DNA of 64,000 bases from Sphingomonas sp. Leaf33 (GTDB taxonomy: Bacteria; Pseudomonadota; Alphaproteobacteria; Sphingomonadales; Sphingomonadaceae). The stretch lies in contig NZ_LMLB01000001.1 in NCBI RefSeq assembly GCF_001421785.1, positions 393,137 through 457,136 on the forward strand, given 5' to 3'. The notes beneath the pieces are model-generated. The model was given only the letters and a program-made list of their open reading frames with translations, had not been told where the DNA came from and searched no databases. Numbering within the stretch: the first letter of the stretch is position 1; each line of letters begins with the position of its first letter. A program made the translations under genes and the position numbers. Shown here in pieces: positions 30,395 through 39,607 of the stretch.

Positions 30395-32521
30395 ATGCGC
30401 CTTCGCACCCTGTTCGCCGCCACCACCGCGCTTGCGCTGCTGCCCGTCGCGGCGAGCGCGCAGACCGCGGAAGCGACCGCGCAAGAGTCGAACGACAGCA
30501 CCGACACCACGCCCGCCGACATCGTCGTTACCGCCCGCAAGCGCGCCGAGACGCTGCTCGACGTGCCTATCGCCGCGACCGCGATCAGCGGCGACACGCT
30601 GACCCGCCGCGGCATCACCTCGGTGCGCGAGGCGGCGGCGCTGGCACCGGGCCTCAACATCAATTCCGACGGCACCGGCCGCGCGTTCGTCGCGATCCGC
30701 GGGGTCGGCGTGACGCTGGTCCAGACCGTCCAGCCGGGCGTCGGCCTGTTCATCGACGGCATCTACCAGCCCAACACCTCGTACCTGAACAACCCGCTGA
30801 ACGACGTCGAGCGGATCGAGGTGCTGCGCGGGCCGCAGGGCACGCTCTACGGCAAGAACACGATGGGCGGCGCGATCAACGTCATCACCCGCCAGCCGGG
30901 CAACGATTTCGAAGTGCGCGGCAACGCAAGCTACGCCGGGCCGGACGACAGCTGGAACGTCGGCGCCGCCGTCTCGGCACCCATCGTCAAGGACGTGCTG
31001 GCGGTGCGCATCGCCGCCGGCCATCGCCAGCAGGACGGGTTCCTGACCAACACCGTCATCGGCGGCAACGCCAACGCCTTCAACACCGATTCGCTGAACG
31101 CCACGATCCGCCTGACCCCGCAATCGGGCTTCTCGCTGACCGTGAAGGGCTATTACGACTGGGTCGACGGCGCCAACACGCCCTATGCCCGCGTGACCGG
31201 CCCGACCAATTATTCGCGCAGCATCCAGTTCAACACGCTCAATCGCACGAAGTACCGCTACCGCGGCGTCAACGCGCGCGCCGAAGCCGATCTCGGCGGC
31301 GGATCGCGCCTCTCGCTGATCGGCGCCTACGACCTGCGCGACAGCGTGACCGCGGACGGCGAAGGCGACTTCGGACCCGCCAACATCGTTCGCACGTCGG
31401 GCAGCGACGAACTGCGCACCCAGACGATCGAAGCGCGGCTCGACAGCCAGTGGACCGACCAGATCTCGACGCTGGCCGGCCTGTTCCACAGCTATGAAGG
31501 CTTCCGCTCCAACGGCATCACCCGCGTCATTCCGTTCAACATCACGAACAACGCGCAGAATCTGACCGACGCCGACACCTATGCCGCGTTCGGCACGGTG
31601 TTCTGGAAGCCCGACAGCATCTGGGAAGTCGCCGCCGGCCTGCGCTTCGATCACGAAAGCCGCCGCTCGCGCGGATTCATCAACGGCGCGGTCGTGCCCG
31701 CCGCCTTCATCAAGTCCGACGAATGGCAGCCGCGCCTGTCGGTGACGCGCCACTGGACCGGTGAGATCATGACTTACGCCTCGGCCGCGCGCGGCTATCG
31801 CGGCGGCGGGTTCAATGCGGTCAACGCGCCGACCCGCACCTATCGCGGCGACTCCGCCTGGACGTATGAACTGGGCAGCCGTTACGTCTCGTCCGACAAT
31901 CTGGTGACGCTGTCGGGCGCGGTCTTCTACAGCGATTACAAGGACTACATCGGCCTCAACTCGATTGCTCCGGCCTCGACCGGCGGTCTGGTCACGGTCG
32001 ACCTCAACACCGGCGATGTCGAAAGCTACGGCCTGGAACTGGAAGGCGTGCTGCGGCCGGTGCGCAACTGGTCGATCTCGGGCGGGCTGACGCTGATGCA
32101 CGCGCGGATTACCGATGCGACCGCCTATACCGCGACCACGCGGCGCACGCTGTCGTCCGACCGGCTGACCTTCCAGCCCGACGTGATGGCGAACATCCAG
32201 ACCGACTATACCATCCCGATCGACGATGATAACGGCATCACCCTGTCGGCGGGCGCGACTTACAAGGGCAAGCGGCTGGCGGCGACGCTCAATCAGGTCA
32301 CGCCGACGCTGCTCGACGGCTATACGCTGGTCAACGCATCGATCGGCTATCGCCACGGCCCGATCGAAGTCTCGGTCTTCGCCAACAACCTGCTCCAGGC
32401 CGATTTTTTCGAAAGCTATATCGAAAAGACGACGCTGCAACTCGCCGGCCTGCCCGCGTCCGACCTGGGCATCGTCGGGGACCGCCGCCGCATCGGCGCG
32501 CGGGTGAACTTCAAGTTCTGA
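30395..32521 (+). CDS. TonB-dependent outer-membrane receptor
   Basis: The protein is 708 aa with signal peptide MRLRTLFAATTALALLPVAASA. A TonB-box-like IVVTARKRAETLLDVPIA and a plug domain follow (IRGVGVTLVQTVQPGVGLFI, ERIEVLRGPQGTLYGKNTMG). A long beta-barrel closes in FKF, the usual terminal aromatic. It imports a ligand across the outer membrane. The two operators just upstream and the enzymes on both sides suggest a carbon substrate, not iron. Confidence 0.93.
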   Translation: MRLRTLFAATTALALLPVAASAQTAEATAQESNDSTDTTPADIVVTARKRAETLLDVPIAATAISGDTLTRRGITSVREAAALAPGLNINSDGTGRAFVAIRGVGVTLVQTVQPGVGLFIDGIYQPNTSYLNNPLNDVERIEVLRGPQGTLYGKNTMGGAINVITRQPGNDFEVRGNASYAGPDDSWNVGAAVSAPIVKDVLAVRIAAGHRQQDGFLTNTVIGGNANAFNTDSLNATIRLTPQSGFSLTVKGYYDWVDGANTPYARVTGPTNYSRSIQFNTLNRTKYRYRGVNARAEADLGGGSRLSLIGAYDLRDSVTADGEGDFGPANIVRTSGSDELRTQTIEARLDSQWTDQISTLAGLFHSYEGFRSNGITRVIPFNITNNAQNLTDADTYAAFGTVFWKPDSIWEVAAGLRFDHESRRSRGFINGAVVPAAFIKSDEWQPRLSVTRHWTGEIMTYASAARGYRGGGFNAVNAPTRTYRGDSAWTYELGSRYVSSDNLVTLSGAVFYSDYKDYIGLNSIAPASTGGLVTVDLNTGDVESYGLELEGVLRPVRNWSISGGLTLMHARITDATAYTATTRRTLSSDRLTFQPDVMANIQTDYTIPIDDDNGITLSAGATYKGKRLAATLNQVTPTLLDGYTLVNASIGYRHGPIEVSVFANNLLQADFFESYIEKTTLQLAGLPASDLGIVGDRRRIGARVNFKF

Positions 32522-32529
32522 GTGACGTG

Positions 32530-33930
32530 ATGCACCACGCCCCCATCGCGACCCGGCCACCGCTCGACCGCGCGTTCTCGGACGCGATGTCGGAGCGGTT
32601 CGGCTTCCACTTTCACCTGTCGGAGAATATCCGCGCCCAGCACGGCGCCAGCGAAGCGCATTTCGAGAGCATGCCGCCCGATGGCGTCGTCTTCGCGCAA
32701 TCGACGGACGACGTGGTCGCCGCGGTGAAGCTCTGCGTCGCGCACGGCGTGCCGATCGTGCCGTACGGCGCGGGCACCTCGATCGAGGGCAACACGCTGG
32801 CGGTGCGCGGCGGGGTCAGCATCGACCTCAGCCACATGAATGCGGTGGTGGCGGTGAATGTCGAGGATTTCGACTGCACCGTGCAGGCCGGGTGCCGGCG
32901 CGAGGAGCTGAACCTGCACCTGCGCGACCAGGGGCTGTTCTTCCCCATAGATCCCGGCGCCAACGCGACGATCGGCGGCATGGCGGCGACGCGGGCCAGC
33001 GGCACCAATGCGGTCCGCTACGGCACGATGCGCGAGGCGGTGCTGAACCTGACGGTGGTAACGCCGGACGGCACCGTAATCCGCACCGCCCGGCGCGCGC
33101 GCAAGTCGGCGGCGGGCTACGACCTGACCCGCCTCTACGTCGGCAGCGAAGGCACGCTCGGCATCATCACCGAGGTCACGCTGCGGCTCCACCCGATCCC
33201 GGAGACGATCAGCTCGGCGGTCTGCGGGTTCGAGACCATTCAGGGGGCGGTCGACACCGTCGTCCAGGCGATCCAGCTCGGCGTGCCGCTCGCACGGGTC
33301 GAATTCCTCGACGCGATGCAGATCCGCGCGGTCAATGCCTGGTCGAAACTCGATCTGGCGGAAGTGACGACGCTGTTCTTCGAATTCCACGGGTCCGAGC
33401 GCGGTGTCGCCGAACAGGTCGAGACGGTCGAGATGCTGGCCGCGGCCAACGGCGGCGGCGACTTCGCCTGGTCGAACTTGCCCGAAGAACGCGCGAAGCT
33501 GTGGAAGGCGCGGCACGAGGCCTATTACGCCGCGGTCAATGTGCGCGCCGGCGCGGTCGGCTGGTCGACCGACGTGTGCGTGCCGATCAGCCGCCTGCCC
33601 GACTGCATCCTCGCGACCCGCGCTGATCTCGATGCGTCGAGCGTACCCGCAACCATCCTGGGTCATGTCGGCGACGGCAATTTCCACGTGATCTTCTCGA
33701 TCGACCCGAACAGGCCGGAGGAAATGGCGGAGGTCGCCGCGATCAACGCGCGCCTCGTCCGCCGTGCGCTCGACATGGACGGGACGTGCACCGGCGAACA
33801 CGGCATCGGTCTGGGCAAACAGGACTGGCTGGTCGAGGAACTGGGCGACGCGGTCGACATCATGCGCACCCTGAAACGCGCGCTCGACCCGCAGGATTTG
33901 TTCAACCCGGGCAAGATCTTCGCGCTGTAG
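32530..33930 (+). CDS. FAD-binding oxidase, D-lactate/2-hydroxyacid dehydrogenase family
   Basis: This 466-aa flavoprotein starts 8 nt after the TonB receptor stop. A GTG 3 nt earlier is an alternative start. The PCMH-type FAD domain shows VPYGAGTSIEGNTLAVRGG and PGANATIGGMAATRASGTNA. The C-terminal domain shows ATILGHVGDGNFH and the GTCTGEHGIGLGKQ tail shared by D-lactate dehydrogenase and GlcD. It passes electrons from a 2-hydroxyacid, likely to cytochrome c or quinone. Co-transcription with the receptor suggests its substrate is what the receptor imports. Confidence 0.85.
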   Translation: MHHAPIATRPPLDRAFSDAMSERFGFHFHLSENIRAQHGASEAHFESMPPDGVVFAQSTDDVVAAVKLCVAHGVPIVPYGAGTSIEGNTLAVRGGVSIDLSHMNAVVAVNVEDFDCTVQAGCRREELNLHLRDQGLFFPIDPGANATIGGMAATRASGTNAVRYGTMREAVLNLTVVTPDGTVIRTARRARKSAAGYDLTRLYVGSEGTLGIITEVTLRLHPIPETISSAVCGFETIQGAVDTVVQAIQLGVPLARVEFLDAMQIRAVNAWSKLDLAEVTTLFFEFHGSERGVAEQVETVEMLAAANGGGDFAWSNLPEERAKLWKARHEAYYAAVNVRAGAVGWSTDVCVPISRLPDCILATRADLDASSVPATILGHVGDGNFHVIFSIDPNRPEEMAEVAAINARLVRRALDMDGTCTGEHGIGLGKQDWLVEELGDAVDIMRTLKRALDPQDLFNPGKIFAL

Positions 33931-33964
33931 TGCGCCCCACACGCATCCACGTCCTGCCCACCAT

Positions 33965-34063
33965 TTCGTCATCCCCGCGAAGGCGGGGATCAATAGTCGC
34001 CGGACGACGTGAGATTCACTGCGCTCAGCGCCAATGTATCCCCGCCTTCGCGGGGATGACGAA
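33965..34063. repeat. Inverted pair of family D repeats (ATCCCCGC type)
   Basis: Two 26-bp units face each other: 33965-33990 (TTCGTCATCCCCGCGAAGGC and on) and its reverse complement with one variation at 34038-34063. Each can fold by itself (CCCCGC/GCGGGG). They fill the gap between the oxidase and the MFS gene and could shield or end the upstream message. Confidence 0.8.
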
Positions 34064-34096
34064 GGAGAGGGGCGCGTTTCGATCAGGAGAGAACCC

Positions 34097-35401
34097 ATGG
34101 CCTCGATAGCGAGAGACCTGACCGATCGCCGCACCACCCGCCCGATCTTCGCGCTCCTCGCCCTCGCGCTCACCATGGCGATCGGCTTCACGCTGATGAC
34201 CTCGTTCGCGCCAGTGCAGGAAGCCGCCAAGGCCGAACTGGGCCTCAGCGACTACAGCCTCAGCCTGATCCAGGGCCTGTCCGCAGCGATCCCGCTCGCG
34301 CTGTTCTCGATCCCCATCGGCATCCTGGTCGACCGAACCAACCGCGTCCGGCTGATGCTAGCTCTGGCCGGCGTGTGGACGCTCGGCACGCTGCTGACCG
34401 CGTTCGCATCGTCCGCCCCAATACTCTTCGCCGCGCGGATGCTGACCGGCATCGGCACCACCGGCGCGCTGACCGCGGCGCTGTCGCTTGCCGCCGATGT
34501 CTGCCGCCCGGACCAGCGCGGCCGCGCGCTGCTGCTGGTCAATCTCGGCAAGGCGGGCGGTGTCGCCGCCGGGTTCGCACTGACCGGCGCACTCTACGGC
34601 CTGTTCACCGGCGGCAGCGTCGCGCCGATCGGATCGCTGGCCGCGTGGCGCGGCGTGCATGTCGTGCTCGCGGCACTCGCGCTGGTGCTTGTCCTGCCGG
34701 TTCTCCTGCTGCGCGAACCCGCCCGGCGCGAGGTCGCGTCGAGTACCCATGCACCGGCGCGGCAGGTGCTGGCCGAACTCTGGTCGCGCCGCGCGTTCCT
34801 GGCGCCGCTGTTCATCGGCCAGGTGAGCGTCGTGATGGCCGATGCCGCCGCCAATATCTGGGCCGCGCCGGTGCTTGCACGCAGCTACGGCCAGAGCCCT
34901 GAGCAATTCTCCGGATGGATCGGTGCGGTGCTGCTGGGGGCAGGGGTCGGCGGCGCGATCCTGGGCGGGCTGGCCGCCGATCGCGGGCATCGCAGCGGTC
35001 GTCGCGGTGGGCTGCTGTATGGCGCGATCGTCGCCGCGATCCTGGGCGTCCCCGCCGCGCTGTTCCCGGTGATGCCCGACGTGACCAGCTTCGCCATCGC
35101 CTTTGGCCTGCTGCAACTCGGTGGCACGATCACCGGCCTGATCACGTCCGTCGCGCTGACCGTGCTGATCCCGAACGAACTGCGCGGGTTGTGCATCGGC
35201 GCGTTCATTGCCTTCGCCGGCATCATCGGCTTCGGCGTGTCGCCGACGCTGGTCGCCGCGATCAGCGACCTGCTCGGGGGCGAGGCCATGGTCGGCCGCG
35301 CACTCGCCATCGTCGGCGTCACGACCAGCGTGATCGCGGTCCTCGCCTTCGCTCAGGCCGCTCGCCGCGCACCTTCGTCCGCAACCGCCGAACCTATCTG
35401 A
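34097..35401 (+). CDS. MFS transporter
   Basis: This inner-membrane protein of 434 aa has about twelve hydrophobic segments. The ATG at 34097 follows AGGAGAGAACCC. The loop between segments 2 and 3 has GILVDRTNRVRLML, the MFS motif. A second half-like GGLAADRGHRSGRR is present. It probably carries the cluster's substrate across the inner membrane. Its stop codon lies inside operator copy 3. Confidence 0.88.
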   Translation: MASIARDLTDRRTTRPIFALLALALTMAIGFTLMTSFAPVQEAAKAELGLSDYSLSLIQGLSAAIPLALFSIPIGILVDRTNRVRLMLALAGVWTLGTLLTAFASSAPILFAARMLTGIGTTGALTAALSLAADVCRPDQRGRALLLVNLGKAGGVAAGFALTGALYGLFTGGSVAPIGSLAAWRGVHVVLAALALVLVLPVLLLREPARREVASSTHAPARQVLAELWSRRAFLAPLFIGQVSVVMADAAANIWAAPVLARSYGQSPEQFSGWIGAVLLGAGVGGAILGGLAADRGHRSGRRGGLLYGAIVAAILGVPAALFPVMPDVTSFAIAFGLLQLGGTITGLITSVALTVLIPNELRGLCIGAFIAFAGIIGFGVSPTLVAAISDLLGGEAMVGRALAIVGVTTSVIAVLAFAQAARRAPSSATAEPI

Positions 35402-35406
35402 AAGCT
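35392..35406 (+). promoter_or_regulatory. Operator copy 3 (ACCTATCTGAAAGCT), over the MFS stop codon
   Basis: This is the third copy of the 15-bp palindrome, with one mismatch at its end. Its centre is 24 bp from copy 4. It overlaps the TGA of the MFS gene. Confidence 0.55.
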
Positions 35407-35415
35407 CTTGCGGCT

Positions 35416-35430
35416 ACCTGTCAGATAGGT
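35416..35430 (+). promoter_or_regulatory. Operator copy 4 (ACCTGTCAGATAGGT)
   Basis: This is the best-matching copy of the palindrome. It ends 27 bp before the AraC-type gene start at 35458, consistent with control, perhaps autoregulation, of the araC-gntR pair. Confidence 0.65.
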
Positions 35431-35457
35431 TAAGCGGCTTACATGGCGGAGAGCGCG

Positions 35458-36195
35458 ATGAAAGTGAAGATTGAGGTCTCGGGCGAGATGCTGGCCTTCG
35501 TCGGTGACGGCGCCGTCGCGGCGGAAGGCTGGCCCGACGACCCGATTGGCCTCGCCTTTCGGCTGGGCGACGGCACGGTGTCCATCGACCCGCATCCGCT
35601 GGACAGCGATGCGCTGGCCGATGCCGACGTCGTCCTGATCGTGACGGCCCCCGCCTGCCGCCGCCTTTTCGCCCTCGCACCGGACGTGTCGGGCGACTGG
35701 CATCTGCCGAGTGACATCCGCCTGATCGCACTGGCCATCCGCGACTGCCCGCTTGCCGAGCCCGTTCGCACGACGCTGCGGCTGGCGAAGAGCATCGAGT
35801 TGCTCTGCGCGACCTTCGATCGGTTGGGAACGGGCGCGCTGGTGCCGGTCGATGGCGCGCGCATTCTGTCGGCGCTGGACGCCGAACGCATCGCCGCGGC
35901 GCGCCGGATGATCGATGACCGGTGGAACCAGAAGCTGACGCTGGACGACATCGCGCGCGCCTGCGGCATCAACCGCGCGAAGCTGACCCGCGGCTTTCGC
36001 GCGATGTTCGACTGCACCATCGCCGACGCCATCGCCGAACGCCGGCTGGGCGGGGCGCGGTCGATGCTGCTGACCACCGACCTGCCGGTGTCGTCGGTCG
36101 GCTTTGCCTGCGGCTACCTCAACAACGCCGCCTTCACCCGCGCCTTCTCGCGCCGCTTCGGTCTGGCGCCGACCCAGTTGCGGGCAGCGGCATGA
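35458..36195 (+). CDS. AraC family transcriptional regulator
   Basis: The product is 245 aa. The ATG at 35458 has GGAGAG before it, and an in-frame ATG at 35443 would add MAESA. The C-terminal AraC domain has two helix-turn-helix units (LTLDDIARACGINRAKLTRGF and PVSSVGFACGYLNNAAFTRAF) from about residue 150. The N-terminal half has no recognised sensor motif. It overlaps the GntR gene by ATGA. Its place suggests control of the neighbouring catabolic genes. Confidence 0.85.
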   Translation: MKVKIEVSGEMLAFVGDGAVAAEGWPDDPIGLAFRLGDGTVSIDPHPLDSDALADADVVLIVTAPACRRLFALAPDVSGDWHLPSDIRLIALAIRDCPLAEPVRTTLRLAKSIELLCATFDRLGTGALVPVDGARILSALDAERIAAARRMIDDRWNQKLTLDDIARACGINRAKLTRGFRAMFDCTIADAIAERRLGGARSMLLTTDLPVSSVGFACGYLNNAAFTRAFSRRFGLAPTQLRAAA

Positions 36196-36893
36196 GCGGC
36201 GTGGCGGCGATCGACGGCGGCTCGCTGGTCGACCAGGCGATCCGTGCGGTGCGCGGCTATATCCGCGACCGCGATCTGACGGTCGGCGATACGCTGCCGG
36301 GCGAAGGCGCGTTCGCCGCCGAACTGGGCGTCAGCCGCGCGGTGATGCGCGAGGCGTTCGGCGCGCTGGCGGCGCTACGCCAGATCGACGTCGGCAACGG
36401 GCGCAAGGCGCGCGTCGCGGCGATCGACGGATCGGTGATGGCCTCGTCGATCGACCACGCGGTCGCGACCGCCCAGATCGCGACGAGCGATGTCTGGGAC
36501 GTCCGCCGCACGCTGGAACTGCGCACCGCGGCGCTCGCGGCCGAGAAGCGCAGCGACGCCGATGCACGCGCGATCATCGATCATGCCGCCGCGATGCAGG
36601 CGCAGGCGAGCGATCTCGACGCGCTGATCCGCCACGACATCGCCTTTCACCAGACGATCGCGCGGGCGAGCGGCAATCCGCTGTTCACGCAGATCGTGCG
36701 GTCGTTCGAACCGCTGATGCGCACCGCCGTCCCCGCCGCCTGGGACACGCGGCGCACCGACGACCAGCGCTCGGCGATCCTGCAGCTGCACCGCGACATC
36801 GCGCAATCTGTCGCCGATCGGGATGCGGCGGCGGCGCAGGACGCGATGGACCGGCATTTCGACGCGAGCATCAGCGACCTGTTCTCGCTTTAG
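36192..36893 (+). CDS. GntR family regulator, FadR (FCD) subfamily
   Basis: The product is 233 aa. The winged HTH shows LPGEGAFAAELGVSRAVMREA (residues about 35-55). The FCD domain has the metal/ligand residues of IRHDIAFHQTIARASGNPLF plus later His residues (LQLHRDI, MDRHFD). FCD regulators usually respond to sugar acids or hydroxyacids, in line with the FAD hydroxyacid oxidase here. It is the likely binder of the four ACCTnTCnGAnAGGT palindromes. The stop overlaps, tail to tail, that of the DUF4169 gene. Confidence 0.88.
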   Translation: MSGVAAIDGGSLVDQAIRAVRGYIRDRDLTVGDTLPGEGAFAAELGVSRAVMREAFGALAALRQIDVGNGRKARVAAIDGSVMASSIDHAVATAQIATSDVWDVRRTLELRTAALAAEKRSDADARAIIDHAAAMQAQASDLDALIRHDIAFHQTIARASGNPLFTQIVRSFEPLMRTAVPAAWDTRRTDDQRSAILQLHRDIAQSVADRDAAAAQDAMDRHFDASISDLFSL

Positions 36894-37069
36894 TCGTCGT
36901 CGCGCCTAGCTCCGTCCAGCAGGTCGCGGCGGCGTTTGTCCTCGAGCGCGTCGGCAGCCTTTTCGGCTTTGCTGCGCCCGAACTTCGCGCGGTTAGCGTC
37001 CGCCTGCGCCGCGGCGTCGGCCCGGACCTTGGCCTTTCGAAAGCGGTTGAGATTTACGATTTCCGCCAT
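36890..37069 (-). CDS. DUF4169 family small protein
   Basis: This 59-aa basic protein reads MAEIVNLNRFRKAKVRADAA and goes on to NRAKFGRSKAEKAADALE, ending RRDDD. The start motif xxIVNLNRFRK and the NRAKFGRSKAEK block are the family pattern. Its function is unknown in the family. Its TAA overlaps the GntR TAG on the other strand by 2 bp. It points away from ssb, so it shares that 49-bp gap as a divergent control region. Confidence 0.8.
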   Translation of the reverse strand: MAEIVNLNRFRKAKVRADAAAQADANRAKFGRSKAEKAADALEDKRRRDLLDGARRDDD

Positions 37070-37118
37070 GGGTTTTTCAGCCTAGATGGTATCCGACTTT
37101 CGAACATTTGGAGCGGAC

Positions 37119-37661
37119 ATGGCGGGCAGCGTCAACAAGGTGATTCTGGTGGGCAACCTGGGGCGCGACCCCGAAAGCCGCACGTTCCAGAACGGCGGCA
37201 AGGTGGTCGAACTGCGCATCGCGACGTCGGAGAGCTGGAAGGACCGCAATTCGGGCGAGCGCAAGGAAAAGACCGAGTGGCACACGGTCAAGGTCTTCAA
37301 CGAAGGCCTGGCCAACGTCGCCGAGCGTTTTCTGCGCAAGGGCAGCAAGGTCTATATCGAAGGCGCGCTGACGACCCGCAAATGGCAGGACCAGCAGGGT
37401 AACGACCGCTATTCGACCGAGATCACGCTGCAGGGCTTCAATAGCGTCCTGACGATGCTCGACGGCGCGCCCGGTCAGGGCGGCGGCGGTCAGCGCGATT
37501 CGGGCGGTGGCAGCGACTGGGGCGGCGGCGACGACTTCGCCGGCAATTCGTCGCGCGGCGGCGGAAACTTCAATTCCGGCGCGCAGAAGAGCTCGGGCGC
37601 GGCGAAGAACGACTTCGGTGGCGGCTACGGCGATGACCTGGACGACGACGTGCCGTTCTGA
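37119..37661 (+). CDS. ssb: Single-stranded DNA-binding protein
   Basis: This 180-aa protein coats single-stranded DNA in replication and repair. The start at 37119 gives [19 protein letters not shown]. The frame is open upstream, but this is the normal N-terminus. The OB fold covers residues 5-110. A Gly-rich linker follows, and the tip DDLDDDVPF is the protein-docking tail. A strong terminator ends the transcript. No SOS box is visible directly upstream. Confidence 0.96.
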   Translation: MAGSVNKVILVGNLGRDPESRTFQNGGKVVELRIATSESWKDRNSGERKEKTEWHTVKVFNEGLANVAERFLRKGSKVYIEGALTTRKWQDQQGNDRYSTEITLQGFNSVLTMLDGAPGQGGGGQRDSGGGSDWGGGDDFAGNSSRGGGNFNSGAQKSSGAAKNDFGGGYGDDLDDDVPF

Positions 37662-37707
37662 TCGCAGTGCGTCGGACGGCAGCATGCCGTCCGACTCGCA
37701 CAAGATC

Positions 37708-37759
37708 GGCCGGCGGGCATAGCCCGGCCGACGGCGTGGGCTTTGTCCACGCCTTTTTT
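37708..37759 (+). terminator. Intrinsic terminator after ssb
   Basis: GGCGTGG (37733-37739), loop GCTTTGT, CCACGCC (37747-37753) and then six T form a classic rho-independent terminator. A second hairpin, CGGCCGGC...GCCCGGCCG, precedes it at about 37708-37730. Confidence 0.85.
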
Positions 37760-37787
37760 GTATCCCGACCAACCTCCGCACGAAATG

Positions 37788-37826
37788 GGCAGGGCTTCGA
37801 CGAGATCAGCCCGAACGGGAAGGGCT
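37788..37826. repeat. Family C repeat between ssb and metW
   Basis: GGCTTCGACGAGATCAGCCC with GAACGGGAAGG following is a variant of the TTCGACAAGCTCAGC repeat also found at 11945 and 49011. Confidence 0.55.
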
Positions 37827-38413
37827 CAGCGCCTCAAGAGAAAAACCGCATGCTCGGCGCGAAAGTTGGCCGCCGCCGCACTTGTCAGCGCCCCTCGCGC
37901 CAAAAACCACGCCCCCTCGACCATGATGCCCCGCGCGCTGGTGAATGCCCGGAAATCGTCGACCGTCACATGGTGGATGTTCGGCGTCTCATACCATTCG
38001 AGCGGCAGCAGCGTCGTCACTGGCATCCGCCCGCCCCACAGCAGCGACGCGCGAACCCGCCAGTGCGCGAAGTTGGGGAACGAGACGAAGGCGCGCGTGC
38101 CGATCCGCAGCAGTTGGTCGAGCACGACATGCGGCCGCATCGTGGTCTGTAGCGTCTGGCTGAGGATGGCATAGTCGAACGCGGCATCCGGGTAGTCGGC
38201 AAGATCGGTATCGGCGTCACCCTGCATCACCGACAGTCCGCGCTCGAGCGCGGTCGCGACGTCGTCGGGGTTGAGTTCCAGCCCCCGTGCGTCGCACCCG
38301 CGCGTGTCGCGGAGCGCAGCCATCAGCGCCCCGTCGCCGCACCCGACGTCGAGGATGCGCGAACCGGGGGCGACGTTCGCGGCGATGATCGCGAGATCAG
38401 GGCGTAGGGTCAT
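37826..38413 (-). CDS. metW: Methionine biosynthesis protein MetW
   Basis: This is a 195-aa SAM-dependent methyltransferase-fold protein. The SAM motif is [15 protein letters not shown], and the family blocks [23 protein letters not shown] and [20 protein letters not shown] are intact. In alphaproteobacteria MetW pairs with MetX to help make acylated homoserine. The ATG overlaps the metX stop by 4 nt, so they are coupled. Confidence 0.93.
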   Translation of the reverse strand: MTLRPDLAIIAANVAPGSRILDVGCGDGALMAALRDTRGCDARGLELNPDDVATALERGLSVMQGDADTDLADYPDAAFDYAILSQTLQTTMRPHVVLDQLLRIGTRAFVSFPNFAHWRVRASLLWGGRMPVTTLLPLEWYETPNIHHVTVDDFRAFTSARGIMVEGAWFLARGALTSAAAANFRAEHAVFLLRR

Positions 38414-39525
38414 GACGCCGCTCCCAGGAAGCCTGCGATGACGCGATCAAGTGCCGGGTTATCGAGCAGGAACGCGTCGTGGCCGTACGGCGACGACAGC
38501 TCGACGAAGCTCGCCGGCGCACCGGCCGCGTTCAGCGCATGGACGATACTACGAGACTCTGCGGTCGGATACAGCCAGTCGGTGTCGAAGCTGACGACGC
38601 AGAACCGTGCCTGCGAGCCGCGAAACGCGTTGGCGAGGCGCCCGCCATGTTCTTCCGCCAAGTCGAAATAATCGAGCGCGCGGGTGATGTAGAGGTAGCT
38701 GTTGGCGTCGAACCGGTCGGTGAACGACAGGCCCTGGTGGCGCAGATAGCTCTCGACCTGGAAATCGGCGTCGAAGCCGAAGGTCTTGGCGGTGCGGTCC
38801 TGGAGCGAGCGGCCGAACTTCGCGGTCAGCCCGGCTTCGGACAGATAGGTGATGTGCGCCGCCATCCGCGCGACCGCCAGTCCTGCGGTTGGCGGGGTGC
38901 CGTCGTAATAGGCGCCGTTCGCCCAGTTGGGATCGGCCATGATCGCCTGGCGCCCCACTTCGTGGAAAGCGATGTTCTGCGCCGAATGCCGCGCGGCGCT
39001 GGCCAGCACGACACAGGCGCGCAGGCGGGTCGGAAAGGTCGCCGCCCAGCTGAGCGCCTGCATCCCCCCCATCGATCCGCCGACCACGCCCGCCAAAGTG
39101 TCGATGCCCAGATGATCGACCAGCATCGCCTGCGCGCGCGCCATGTCGCGGATGGTGATGACCGGAAAATTCATGCCATAGGGTCGCCCGGTCGCCGGAT
39201 CGATGCTCGCCGGGCCCGACGAACCGAGGCAGCTGCCGATGACGTTGGAGCAGATGACGAACCAGCGGTCGGTATCGATCGGCTTGCCCGGCCCGACCAT
39301 CCGCGCCCACCAGCCGGGCTTGCCGGTGCGCGGGTGGGCGGAAGCGAGGTGCTGATCGCCGGTCAGCGCGTGGCAGACGAGGATCGCGTTCGACGCATCG
39401 GCGTCGAGCGTACCATAGGTCTCGTACGCGATCTCGACCGCGGCCAGCGTTCCGCCACCGTCGAGCGCCAGCGGGCCGAGGGCGGCGATGCGGTCGAGGC
39501 CGTGGCGGTGGTCGGTGGCGATCAT
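38410..39525 (-). CDS. metX: Homoserine O-acyltransferase MetX
   Basis: This 371-aa alpha/beta hydrolase-fold enzyme acylates homoserine as the first step of methionine synthesis. The nucleophile motif [13 protein letters not shown] is present, as are HALTGDQH and the C-terminal [11 protein letters not shown] with the catalytic His. The start at 39525 ([10 protein letters not shown]) is chosen to match the family length. The frame is open upstream through the tRNA-Val region. No SAM riboswitch can be made out in the 80 bp between the tRNA and metX. Confidence 0.93.
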   Translation of the reverse strand: MIATDHRHGLDRIAALGPLALDGGGTLAAVEIAYETYGTLDADASNAILVCHALTGDQHLASAHPRTGKPGWWARMVGPGKPIDTDRWFVICSNVIGSCLGSSGPASIDPATGRPYGMNFPVITIRDMARAQAMLVDHLGIDTLAGVVGGSMGGMQALSWAATFPTRLRACVVLASAARHSAQNIAFHEVGRQAIMADPNWANGAYYDGTPPTAGLAVARMAAHITYLSEAGLTAKFGRSLQDRTAKTFGFDADFQVESYLRHQGLSFTDRFDANSYLYITRALDYFDLAEEHGGRLANAFRGSQARFCVVSFDTDWLYPTAESRSIVHALNAAGAPASFVELSSPYGHDAFLLDNPALDRVIAGFLGAAS

Positions 39526-39607
39526 CCGGCGCGCAATGGCATGGATCGGGGGAGCGGGGAAAGGGCGCGCGGCCATTGCCCGGACACGGGCCAATCCTTC
39601 GTGTGCG

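Noticed and set aside
30188-32560. 790-aa open frame opposite the TonB receptor
   Set aside because: It mirrors codon bias of the real gene on the other strand, with no domain.
32416-34230. 604-aa open frame opposite the FAD oxidase
   Set aside because: It includes translated repeat (SSPRRRGYIGA) and antisense shadow.
39526-39607. Possible SAM riboswitch before metX
   Set aside because: The gap between the tRNA and metX is short and no SAM-II or SAM-V core can be recognised.
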